A DNA stretch of 32,524 nt from Dinochytrium kinnereticum (Eukaryota; Chytridiomycota; Chytridiomycetes; Chytridiales; Chytridiaceae), in the NCBI GenBank assembly GCA_027604005.1, contig JADGJT010000011.1, forward strand, positions 36,532 through 69,055. Direction: 5' to 3'. Numbering within the stretch: position 1 is the stretch's first letter; every line of letters begins with the position of its first letter. The position numbers were made by a program, and so were the translations under genes. This document shows positions 1 to 11,521 of the stretch, piece by piece. Below the pieces are notes generated by a model. That model worked only from the letters and a program-made list of their open reading frames with translations. It did not search any database and was not told the DNA's origin.

Positions 1-676
1 CCCCCCCCCCGCGCCCCCCCCGCCCCCCAGCGTCCTGAGTAAGAATCGTTACTTACGTGGGGCACGATCGGACCTGGGATTGCCTCTCAGCGTATCGATA
101 TCAACCGTCTCAATCGTGCTAATTAATCCAGTGAAAGTTATTCCTCGATAGTCAAAAAAGAGGGACTGTCCAGTGGCGAACATCTGGTCCCTAAAGGACT
201 GGAGAGGAAGTCAGACACATAGAAAAGAAACTGAATTCTACCTGCATAAAGACGTTGGCAATGTCGTCACCATCGAATGTTTCCTTGGAATCCACCCCCT
301 TCTTCAAGAAGGAGATCTGCACACTGATAAGCCAACACATAATAACATCAACCGATAACCTGAATGTCCAGCTTTGAAAGGTAGCAGAATGCCTCCGCGT
401 ATGCATCGTAAGGAGCAATCTGGATCTCTTGGTTTAACGAAAGAGAAGCCCACTGCCTGTGGCTTCTCGAGAAGCCGATTTCGCCAGGAGGGAAACCGTC
501 CAGCAACCTGCATCTTTTCTCAGCATACTCGCATACGTCCAGCAGGCTTACTTGATGGTGAAGACGAATCTTCCCTCAACAATGGCGTACTTGACGTCTG
601 GGTGAAAGTCGCGGGGGCTTACGATCGCGTAGTTGGTGAGGGCCAAGGCCTCGTTGGGGAGCTTGCTCACCCGCAT
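1..676 (-). CDS. SEC18: Vesicle-fusing ATPase Sec18/NSF, N-terminal part (cut by window edge)
   Basis: Four exons read on the minus strand: 676-552, 507-360, 316-242 and 198-57, with phases that join cleanly (about 163 codons). The first exon gives MRVSKLPNEALALTNYAIVS, the classic start of the NSF N domain. The next gives GEIGFSRSHRQWASLSLNQE and later FRDQMFATGQSLFFDYRGI, matching the conserved FS..qR.WA.LSL and F..Q.F..GQ blocks. NSF/Sec18 is the cytosolic AAA+ ATPase that, with SNAP adaptors, takes apart SNARE complexes after membrane fusion. Only the N domain lies here; the D1 and D2 ATPase domains would be outside the window. The last visible donor (GTAAGT, 56-51) is followed by a C-rich run on the plus strand, so the next acceptor is probably off the edge. 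The start at 676 was chosen by homology; an in-frame Met lies 18 codons upstream (730). Confidence 0.85.
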
Positions 677-1003
677 TCTGAGATGAAATTTGGAAACAAA
701 CCCAATCAGAATCGACCAAGTGAAGGGCAACGACCGGCAACGACCGACGCAGGGCTACGCTGCGTGCTGAACATCATCTTGGACTTGCGCTTTCGAACTG
801 AGCTCAGCTTAACGCGATGATGAAACCAGTCGATTAGGCCCTTGAAGCATGAGCTGTGGCGGCTCAAGTGCAGAGGATGGGCGGAGAATATTCGATACGC
901 GGCAACGTTCTCATTTTTTGGGGGTTAAAAGATAAGGGCACATCCCACGGTTGCCGTCCCTATTCATGCCGTCAGCAAAAGTCAGTTGGGCAATGACTAT
1001 GTA
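677..1003. other. Intergenic, SEC18 5' side / OPA3 3' side
   Basis: This stretch must hold the SEC18 promoter and the OPA3 3' end. I see no gene, clear TATA box or poly(A) hexamer that I would defend. Plus-strand open frames reaching into it are shadows of SEC18. Confidence 0.4.
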
Positions 1004-2004
1004 CTATGTAGGTTTTATTAGGCCTGCCTCAACAACGTTAGCAGCGACCGAAACCGGCGATCGCGCGTCCGCCTGCTGCTCCATAACTGTGATATTGTTT
1101 GATATTCTTCGTGACTCCTCCAGGGCCTCACGGAGCTCATCAAACCTTTCCTCAATAGGCAACTTTGGTGTCGTCCATGCTCCCAAAAACCAGCCGGCCG
1201 AAGCTGGTTTGGCCGGCTCTTGACCCTCCACAATCTGTGCAAGGCTGACCACCGCCTTTCTTAGGGCCTCTGATTCATTACGAAGTGCCTTGAATTCTTC
1301 GTTTAAAACCCCTAGAGACTCCACGTCCATCAACCGTTCCGCCTCAAGCCGCGCGAGCGCCTCATCCACGCTCACGACTCGCGAGCTTGCTTTCCGGGAT
1401 GACCTCCAGGCTTCAAAAAGGATCGTGAATCCTGCCACGCTGAATAAAAGGGATTCTGAAATAAAAGAAGCACCAAGCTCGACCGCCTTGGCCTCGTTAA
1501 GGGGGCGGATGGCGGTTACTCTATAATCAAAGAACCTGTTTGAAGATTTCAGTTGAATATTCAAGTGATGTTCCCGATGGTCAACTGGCAAAAGAACCGG
1601 AAACCCGAATGCCACGTTGGCTCACCTCATCTTTAGCGTCTCCTCAATCGAATGGTAATTTTGGGCGACATTGATGCAGAAACGCTTGAATCTGGGGTGG
1701 CTCTAGTGGACATTCGGTAAGCTTTCTCAAGGCGCATAACAAAACCTTGGCCTGTTTTGTGTCCGCATGATCGCCCGTGAGAAGAACGAATTCAAGGTCA
1801 GCCCACTGCCGTTAGCCCAAACGCCGCGGAACGCACCTGGTTCTTTATGGAGTTTGCGATGGGCTTTGCCAGGGTGCGAATCAGCAGCGTTCCAATCTTG
1901 ATGGTGGCCTGTTGGATGCGCGGTGATTAGATGGAGGAGAAGCAGGCAGGCAGCGGGCATGAGCGTGTGTGGGTGGTAATAAGGAGAGGAGACTCATCAA
2001 CCAT
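1004..2004 (-). CDS. OPA3: OPA3-family mitochondrial protein
   Basis: Proposed exons are 2004-2002, 1908-1837, 1702-1626 and 1535-1004, giving 227 aa. Exon 2 reads TIKIGTLLIRTLAKPIANSI, the family's N-terminal helix. Exon 3 has SHPRFKRFCINVAQNYH, matching the family HPRFR.FCI..AQ block. Exon 4 carries the signature IRPLNEAKAVELGA and the hydrophobic SESLLFSVAGFTILFEAWR, followed by an E/R-rich coiled-coil tail. OPA3 proteins are small inner- or outer-membrane-associated mitochondrial proteins; the human one is linked to optic atrophy and its biochemical role is unsettled. The open frame of exon 2 has a stop upstream and no ATG. I therefore infer a first exon whose coding part is just ATG, spliced over an intron with a CTAAT branch site and acceptor CAACAG. 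The tail is longer than in human OPA3 (179 aa). Identity is firm; the exact start is inferred. Confidence 0.85.
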
Positions 2005-2313
2005 CTCTCTCTCCAATTAATCCATCCCTCCCTCCCTCTCTCAACCATTCCTCCCTCCCTCAATAACCCACCCATCCCTCAATATTCCCTCAGTCCCTCA
2101 ATAACCCAACCATCCCCCAATAATCCATCCCTCCATCCCTCAATATTCCACCTCTCAATATTCCACAGCGGCAGAGGAGGAGCAGCTCACTCACCATCGC
2201 TCGGCCATGAACCTGAAAATGAAATTTTCTAAATAAATAAATAATAAATAAATAATAATTCGGTTGAGTCAAAGAAAGGACGGGCGGGTGTCGCAAAGGA
2301 AAAAAAAGCAAAA
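2005..2313. promoter_or_regulatory. Divergent OPA3/ATP3 promoter region with simple repeats
   Basis: About 310 bp separates two divergently transcribed nuclear genes for mitochondrial proteins, so it probably serves both. The plus strand holds an imperfect CCCTC / CCCTCAATA pyrimidine repeat (about 2016-2166), then an AAAT-type repeat (about 2230-2259). No core promoter element is certain. Confidence 0.45.
2016..2166. repeat. Imperfect CCCTC/CCCTCAATA minisatellite
   Basis: Repeated CATCCCTCCCTC and CCCTCAATA(AC/TT) units run for about 150 bp, almost free of G on the plus strand. The array lies just upstream of the inferred OPA3 start. Confidence 0.7.
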
Positions 2314-3781
2314 ATGTTCGCTGCGAGGCATGCCATCCGACCCACCGTCGCTGCGGCGGCCGTCGCGCTTTCCAGGTGAGGCCTTTGTCTGCGTGTTGCC
2401 GGGGTGCCTCGCTGCGTTGGGGGGTGGCGTGGGCGGCCCACCGGCTGGGTGGGCTGATGCCCTGCCGGGCGGATGTGATCTTGCTTTTGCCGCTGTTGCT
2501 GTTTGTTTGATCCATCACCCTTCAGCGCTAACGATGCTTTCTTTCCTCTCCAGCCCGCTTGTTGCGCAGGCCCGTGGCTATGCGACGCTTAAGGAGAGTG
2601 AGTACTTGGAGGATACGCCTTGGATCAGGAGCGCTGACGTTTGCTTGCAGTTCAAATGCGTTTGAAGTCCATCTCCAACATTGCGAAAATTACAAAGTCC
2701 ATGAAGATGATTGCCTCCACCAAGGTTAACAAGGCCCAGAGGAACATGGAAACCGCGCGCGTTTTTGGCACGGCTGGAACTGGTGCGCGAAAAGCCCCTT
2801 CCCCCCACCTCTCCCTTTCTTTTCCCCAAGCCCATGTTCGGATTTTGGGGACTAACCAGCAAACTTCTTCCTCCCAGCCCTCTTCAAGCACACCGAAACT
2901 CCCGATGCCACCGTTGCTAAGCCCCTTGTCGTTGCCGTCTCTTCCGACAGAGGACTTTGCGGTGGTATCCACTCTGCGATCTCTAAGGGGGTCAAGCGCT
3001 ACGTTGCTACCGTCCCGGAAACCGCCATCGCCATCCTCGGTCAGAAGGCCCGTACCCAGATCCAGCGTGAATACAGGACCAACATTGCTATCACCTTTGA
3101 CCAGGTCGCTAAGAATGTCCCCACCTGGACCGAGGCCGCGATCATTGGCGACAATATTTTGGCCTCTGGAATTGAGGCCGACGGTGCAACTATCTTCTAC
3201 AACCAGTTCAAGTCCGTCATTGCGTATGAGACCTCTACCATCTCTGTCCCCTCCACCCAGTCCATCGCTGCGTCCCGTAGGTCCCTCTTTTGTTCTGATT
3301 AATTTTTGTTTTGGAAGTTCTTTGGGTCGGGGGTCTCTTGACTGATTTGCTTCTTCTTTCTTTTTTTGTAAACTGCCATGAATCTACAGCCAAGATTGCT
3401 GCCTACGAGGTGGATGACCACATTCTGAAGAACTTCCAGGAGTTTGCTTTTGCGAACAGCCTTTTCTGGGCTATCTCCGAGGGTTACGCTTCCGAGATGG
3501 CTGCCAAGCGCACTGCTATGGAGAACGCGACGAAGAATGCCGGAGAAATGATCACTAAGTTGACCCTCACCTACAACCGTTCCCGTCAAGCCGCCATTAC
3601 TAATGAGTTGGTGAGTGGCCTTGCAGAGATTCCTTTCCTCTTTTTTTTTTCTGGATTCTCTACGATAAACCATACCCTTTTCCTTTTTTTTCGTGCGTTT
3701 TGCGGGCACGTCTGATGATTAACCCACGCCTCCATCGCCTCCTTCCAGATCGACATTATTACTGGTGCTTCGGCTATGTAA
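2314..3781 (+). CDS. ATP3: Mitochondrial F1Fo-ATP synthase gamma subunit
   Basis: Six exons (2314-2375, 2554-2597, 2651-2782, 2878-3276, 3390-3610, 3749-3781) join in phase to 296 aa, close to the usual size. Gamma is the rotating central stalk of F1 in the mitochondrial matrix. An Arg/Ala-rich presequence ([19 protein letters not shown]) is followed by the family N-terminal helix, with [20 protein letters not shown]. The middle has [16 protein letters not shown]. The last two exons carry the C-terminal helix, with [20 protein letters not shown] and [13 protein letters not shown], ending [10 protein letters not shown]. The first two introns interrupt the targeting region. A poly(A) hexamer lies at 3808-3813, and the next gene on the same strand starts only 86 bp after the stop. 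Confidence 0.96.
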
Positions 3782-3807
3782 ACGGTCTCATTTCTCCAGA
3801 GGTCATT

Positions 3808-3813
3808 AATAAA
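3808..3813 (+). terminator. AATAAA poly(A) signal of ATP3
   Basis: An exact AATAAA begins 27 nt after the ATP3 stop codon, the expected place for 3' end formation. Confidence 0.6.
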
Positions 3814-3867
3814 TTCTGATTGTTGAAGAAAAAATTCTTGCGGTGAAAAAAGTTGAAAACGACAGAG

Positions 3868-4353
3868 ATGGGAGGAGCACTGCACAACGACAGCGATCAC
3901 GATGATACCGCTCCCCCAAGTGAGAACCCATACCCCGCGGCACGGCAAGACCTGCTGCTGCTGCTGCTGCTTGAATGAGGATGCTAACATTGCCCTTGAC
4001 AGAGATGTACATCTCTCAGGAGGACATGGCCAAGGAGAAGATCCCCCTTGCCTTCAGGGACTACTGCGCGCACCTCCTCCCCGAGCTGAACAAATGCAGG
4101 ATACAGAACTTTTACCTGCCCTGGACCTGCGAGAAGGAGCGGGTTGCGTGGTCAAAGTGCCAATACGATGAGTGAGTTCTTTTGTTTTACTTGAGGCCAT
4201 GCTGGATTTCGGGGCAGGGGGTCTGTCTTAAAGTTCCGTTTTCTCATATTATTACTTTTTCTGTATGGCAGCTACCAGAGGCGCATGAGGCTCCTGGAGA
4301 AGACAAAGCGATTGGCGGCGGAGAGGAAGGCGGCTGCCTCTGAGGATGCGTAA
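3868..4353 (+). CDS. NDUFB7: NADH:ubiquinone oxidoreductase subunit NDUFB7 (B18)
   Basis: Three exons (3868-3919, 4003-4171, 4272-4353) give 100 aa. The protein has the twin CX9C signature of the family: C-AHLLPELNK-C and C-EKERVAWSK-C, each with exactly nine residues between the cysteines. The sequence between and after them, with LPW before the second pair and QYDDYQRRM after it, is typical. NDUFB7 is an accessory subunit of complex I in the inner membrane, facing the intermembrane space; twin CX9C proteins are folded there by the Mia40 disulfide relay. The first intron has a CTAAC branch site. There is no N-terminal presequence, as expected for Mia40 substrates. It lies directly behind ATP3 on the same strand, so two oxidative-phosphorylation genes are adjacent. 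Confidence 0.95.
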
Positions 4354-4511
4354 AGCTGTTCTTGTTTAAATGCCCTTTCCCCTGGAAACCCCCGTTGACC
4401 CCCCCGTCCTCAACCCTCAAGGCAGCATGTCCGTCATGCATGATATCTGTAAACAATACACTTTCTTCCGTATCTATACTTTTTATTTCGCTCCACTGTA
4501 CAGTTTTTTGC

Positions 4512-4517
4512 TTTATT
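4512..4517 (-). terminator. AATAAA poly(A) signal of BET5
   Basis: The plus strand reads tttatt, i.e. AATAAA on the coding strand, about 26 nt past the BET5 stop. A second copy lies at 4487-4482. Confidence 0.5.
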
Positions 4518-4542
4518 TTTTATGTTTTGTATGCTGGCAAAA

Positions 4543-5256
4543 TCAAAAGTTGGGCAAGCTCTTTAGATACTTTACGAGATTCGTCTTGAACAGCTCGTTG
4601 TTGATCATGGGGGATGGAGGTGGAATCACTTTTCCGCTTTTCTTTTCTTTGGGTGGTTCTGGCTTTGGCACGCTTTTCCCGCCCAATGGGTTCTGAGAAA
4701 AAGAGTCTTTGTTAGGATGGTTCGTCTTCATCCGAGAAAGGGGAGAGTACCTTGACGACGAATTCCACGTAGATGGAGGCAAATATCTGACGAAGGACCT
4801 CACGCATTGTTTCGGAATCCGGATCGGTGGTCATCACAAACTTCATTCCAGAAGCCGTCTCAAAGTAATGTAGCTTGTAAACGTTTGTCTTGAACGACAT
4901 GAACCCCTCATTCCTACCATTCCGCACAAGACGTTCAAAAATAATAAAGAAAAAGAAGAGAGTTAGCCCCCCACCCACGCAAGCGAATAAAAAGTCTGAA
5001 CTAACGAATTCTTCCCCGTCAGCAACTTGTTCACAACGTTTCTCAGAGAATACACCACTCCATAGACCAACTTGGCCTCCTCCTCCATGCTCTCCGTTTG
5101 CGCGCCGCCCATCGAATCGTTCACAGCATCTTGCAGAGGCTCCCGCGAGGCTGAGAGGTCGCCGCTCGCAGCAGCCTTCGGATGCAGCGCTTTGTTGGTG
5201 AGGTTGTAGATGCAGCAGCAGTGCCGGTCGAAGATGTAAAGTCCGTAGATGGTCAT
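4543..5256 (-). CDS. BET5: TRAPP complex subunit Bet5/TRAPPC1
   Basis: Three exons (5256-5006, 4913-4751, 4692-4543) give 187 aa. The longin-like fold starts with MTIYGLYIFDRHCCCIYNL. Then come AKLVYGVVYSLRNVVNKL, MSFKTNVYKLHYFETASGMK and FASIYVEFVVK, and the protein ends with NELFKTNLVKYLKSLPNF. These match the order and spacing of TRAPPC1. The protein is a core subunit of TRAPP, the exchange factor for Ypt1/Rab1 in ER-Golgi traffic. Two parts are longer than in human TRAPPC1 (145 aa): an Ala/Ser/Glu-rich loop at about residues 24-58 and a Lys/Pro-rich segment just after the last intron. The gene converges on NDUFB7 with about 190 bp between stop codons. AATAAA on the minus strand at 4517-4512 is a likely poly(A) signal. 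Confidence 0.92.
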
Positions 5257-6079
5257 TGCTGCCTGCAGGATGGGTCTGTCTGTACCACGGATTCAATATT
5301 TGCCTTGCGATATCGCCCACCCCCCACCCCTTCGCCGTGCGCTCGCCTGCGGACGGATGGCGATGCTCACCGTCGCTGAGGACAGTCTGGGAAAGAGACG
5401 CTGATGGTTGACGCAGCGTATGCTGAGGTCGAGGGGTTGTTCATGGTGCAATCCATCCTGTTGAGGGAGAATGATGCGTGTGGTGTGCGGTGGACTCGAT
5501 GGGGGTGCGGTGGCCTCTTTGTCCTTTGTCAAGTTTTTGAGAGGAGTTTGAGATAATAGTGCGTTGCAGCCGTGAATGCTGAGCAGATGGTCTAGCCACT
5601 TGTCGGTTGCAGTTCATCCCTTCCTGGATTTTTGCCTTGTTGTCTGTCTTTAAGCGTTGCTTCTCTTTGATAAACAATACATAGCATACGTGTAGAAGCA
5701 TGTTAATAACGTACAAGGTTGATGGGATTGTTGAAAATAACATGCTCTCTTGGTCAGCCCTCCACCTTTGTTTTTTTCAGCCATCCAAATAAGTATCTTG
5801 ACCCTGACTGATGAACAAAGGCACCAATAACCCACTTCTTCACCATCGCCAGGAGGATTCTTTATTTTTGTCAACGCATTCGACAGTGTCTACTTTTTAC
5901 GAGTCCAGGTCCAAATAAAGGCAAACATTCGAGAAGGCATCCTCAGCTTTACCTCCAATCGCGTTGCAGAAACAATGCGGGTCATTGTAAACGTATTTAA
6001 GCATCGCACGGCTTTTGCTAAAGTCGCCTTCAACAGTCATCGCCGGACCCTTGCTGTTGAGAAAAACGAGCTGCCCATC
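5257..6079. promoter_or_regulatory. Divergent region between BET5 and the ArfGAP gene
   Basis: About 820 bp separates two divergent start codons. It must hold both promoters and leaders. An in-frame ATG at 5975 would lengthen the ArfGAP by 35 residues without obvious family homology. No other gene or clear control site was recognised. Confidence 0.4.
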
Positions 6080-8469
6080 ATGAAGTCAAAGTCAAAGAAG
6101 AAGCAAGAGGAGGAGATACTCCTCGGGATTCAAGAGCTCCTAGCGCTCTCCGAGAACTCCTGCTGCGCAGACTGTGGTGACAGAGGTAACCAAAACATCC
6201 TCGCAAAGACCTCAGTGTAAACATCAATCTCACCCTTACTAGGACCACGATGGGCTTCCATCAACCTTGGTGTGTTCCTCTGCATCCGTTGCGCAGGATT
6301 ACACAGGAACCTCGGCACCCACATCTCCAAGATCAAGTCCGTCACGGTCGACGTCTGGACTCCAGAATACCTTGCTGTAATGAGGGAGTGGGGGAATCGC
6401 AGGGCCAATGCACGCTTTTTGGCCAACGGGAACGCGCCAAACCCACCCAGGAACAATGATATTGAGTTGGAGCAGTACATTCGGAACAAGTACGAGCGTC
6501 GCGTTTACATGAGCGGCGGGGGTGGTGGTGGTGGTGGTGGTGGAGGGTCGTCATCGTCCTCCTCGTCAAGGTCAAACACGACGGTCAATCCCGGCGATGC
6601 GTCCAAGTATGCCAGTGAGCTCCGATCACTTGCATCCATGGGGTTCACCGACACGAACAAGGCCATCCTTGCTCTGAAGAAATCTGGCGGAACGATTGAT
6701 GGAGCGGTTGAGGTTTTGGTCTCCTCCACCTCATCATCATCTCCATCGTCAGCGCAACCATTGCAACCTCCTCGATCAAGCAGCAGCAGCCCAACAAAAC
6801 GCGTCAGCATCAACGCTCCTTCCTCGAATTCCAATGAGTTGAGCGAAGAACGACGCGCCGAGCTCGCGAGGAAGCTTCAGAACGCTTTGGATGCCTTGAA
6901 ATCCATGGGATTTGATGATGAGGCCGCCAATCGCGCGGCTCTCAAAAAGGCCAATGGTCAGATTGAACAGGCTGCAAACCTTTTGATCGATTCCGGAAAA
7001 ACGAGAAGGCCATCCGCTCAGGTCACCTCGCAGGGACAAACCAAGACTGCCAACGGAGGGCCTCCGTCAAAGGGTCCCGTCACTCAGCAACCCGAGTCAA
7101 CTCGAAAGGCTGAGGTGGAGGATGTTAATGTGGCGTTTGATCTGCTGTCCATGTCGGATCCTGAGCCGCCTCGCGCGCGAGCCTCGTCTGGGGATCCCTT
7201 TGCGAACTTCTTTGGGTCTGGAAAAGGGCAGCCCCAGGCTTCTCAGGCTATGATGCAGCAGGGACAACAGGGACAGGTCCTTCAGAATGGGGGATTCCAG
7301 GGCATGATGAACGGGGGCCAGACACCATTCCAGATGCAGAACGCGCAGTTAGGGTTTGGGAGTATGCAGGATCCTTTCATGCAACAGCAGCAGCAGCAGC
7401 TCCAACAGCAACAGTTGCAACAGCAGCAGCTCCAACAGCAACAGTTGCAACAACAACAGCTGCAACAGCAGATTCAGCAGCAGCAGCAGCAGCAGCAGCA
7501 ATTCCAGCAGCAGCAACTTCAACAGCAACAATTGCAGCAACAGCAGCAGAGGCAGCAGCAACAATACCAGGCGCCACTGGCCCATCCCGGCCTTCTAGCC
7601 AACGCAGACCCGTTTGCCGGAATGAAAATGAGCAACCCCCAGGCCAAAGACCCCTTTTCTGGCCTTCTCAGCTCATCCGGGGTGTCGATAGGACAAGAGG
7701 GCAATGCTGGAAACAGCGGGGTTGGCTTTCATAGTGCTCCGCAGCAGGCATCTCAAGCAAGCCCCTTTGGTGGACACCATCCCCAAGCTGCTATGCAGCA
7801 GCAGCAACCCATGCCTCCCAAGCAGATGCAAAATACCCAACAGCCTTTCATGCCCGGAACAGCACCAAGTGGAGGCATGATGCAGCAAGGAGGAGGCATG
7901 CAGCTCCAGCAGCCCATGATTCCTTCGGGAGGATCTGCGACGAGCCCTTCTGGACAGTCGAGGCCTGATAAGGATTCGATCATGCAGCTTTTCAACGCGC
8001 CGCCTCCGCAGCAGCAGCAGCAGGCTACTTATATGATGCCGGGCGGGCAAGGTGTTATGCCTGGGCAGCCTGTCATTCTCATGATGCAGCCCCAATTCCA
8101 AGCTGTCGCTACCGGAGCGCCGGGCATGCAGGGTGGTGGTTACATGACGTTTTCGGCAGCACCCACTGTAAGTAGATAAAAGCTATTATTCCGGCCTCCT
8201 TTTTTTTTTTTTTTTTTTTTTTATTGAAGCATCGTCCACGCGTAAGCTTATGCCTAATTTCCTCAAAGCAGGGCATGATGGCAGCGTCCACGGTTCCACG
8301 ACAACCACTCCAGATGCCCATGCAGATGGGTCAGCCTGTGGCTCCTATGAACCAATCAACGCCTGTTGGCGTCTTTCACAGCACCAATGCATTCACCCGG
8401 CAGAACTCCCAGCAGCAGCAGCAGGTGAATGCGGGTGGTAATGGCCGTCAGACCAATCCCTTCTTTTAG
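6080..8469 (+). CDS. ArfGAP with two UBA domains and polyQ C-terminus (Gts1/SMAP-like)
   Basis: Exons 6080-6185, 6243-8167 and 8272-8469 give 742 aa. The ArfGAP zinc finger is complete: CADC, 16 residues, then CIRC (about residues 29-52). The HRNLGTHISKIKSV block follows, with the expected arginine finger at R57, so the domain should stimulate GTP hydrolysis by Arf GTPases. A poly-Gly/poly-Ser linker leads to two UBA domains (about 160-198 and 240-283), each with an SMGF loop, for ubiquitin binding. After DPF-type motifs comes a Gln-rich tract (about 416-478), then a Gln/Met/Pro/Gly-rich tail. It ends TNPFF, so an NPF motif, an EH-domain ligand, sits almost at the C-terminus. The layout of ArfGAP, UBA and polyQ resembles yeast Gts1; the finger resembles SMAP1/2. 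Likely role: endocytic or Golgi vesicle traffic. Confidence 0.9.
7379..7567 (+). repeat. CAG/CAA glutamine-codon repeat inside the ArfGAP gene
   Basis: Nearly pure CAG and CAA codons are broken by Leu, Ile, Phe and Arg codons and encode about 60 residues of Q-rich protein. The mixture of the two Gln codons, with a QQQQL period, points to an old tract that is not a pure expanding CAG array. Confidence 0.9.
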
Positions 8470-8791
8470 TGTTATGATGTTTCCTTCTTTTCAACGAGCC
8501 TTCAAATAATAAAAGACGAAAGCGACGCGCGTCGATACCCTCAGCGTTTTCTACTTTCCAGCCGTGTTTTCCCCCCCTTTTCTCCCCCTCTTTTCGTCCT
8601 TTTCACGCGTTGCAGTTCAAGAACGCCCGCTTAAAGTGTTTTCAGCGTGCAGCCTTGTTATTTTGCGAGAAGGTTCGCGTGTCGCGGGTGGTTTGAGGCC
8701 ATCGGGAAGTGCCGGAAAACAGACAAGTGAAATTCTCCTTTTTTTCTGGAAGCGACAATCACCTCACACCCCTCACCCAACACTTTCCCCC
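8470..8791. other. Intergenic, ArfGAP 3' end / fumarase promoter
   Basis: An AATAAA at 8508-8513 lies about 39 nt after the ArfGAP stop. A C/T-rich tract at about 8570-8597 precedes the fumarase start. No gene is seen. Confidence 0.45.
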
Positions 8792-11179
<2,388 letters not shown>

Positions 11180-11521
11180 ACCATGTTTCGTTGTTTGTTT
11201 TCTTTAATATGTTCACTTCACTTAACTTTTTTTTTTTTTTCTCGCCGTTCGATTTTGAACAAAGCCTCTGCCCGCTATTTTTTTTTTCCTTCTTTTGGTC
11301 TTCATGCTTCACCGTGGACCCCTTCCCCCTTTTTTCGTTAGTCTCATATCATTAACAACTGCTGGAATATAAAAAAAAAACCATAGCAAATCTAAGTTAC
11401 TTTTGTTCCAACATAATGTTGAAGATAAAGTGCGACAAGGCTTTTGAATTAAATATCCAGCATTGCAAGCAACATTCGTTATGAAAAAGAAAACAAACAC
11501 TGGCCATCACCAAAGGCCCTT
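11180..11521. other. Convergent 3' intergenic between FUM1 and BAT
   Basis: About 340 bp of T- and A-rich sequence with several homopolymer runs holds both 3' ends. I see no gene. Confidence 0.5.

Noticed and set aside
374..820. 148-codon plus-strand open frame
   Set aside because: It lies opposite SEC18 exons whose minus-strand translation matches NSF.
5975..6079. Upstream in-frame ATG for the ArfGAP
   Set aside because: The extra 35 residues show no family similarity, while the Met at 6080 sits at the usual distance before the zinc finger. It stays possible as an alternative start.
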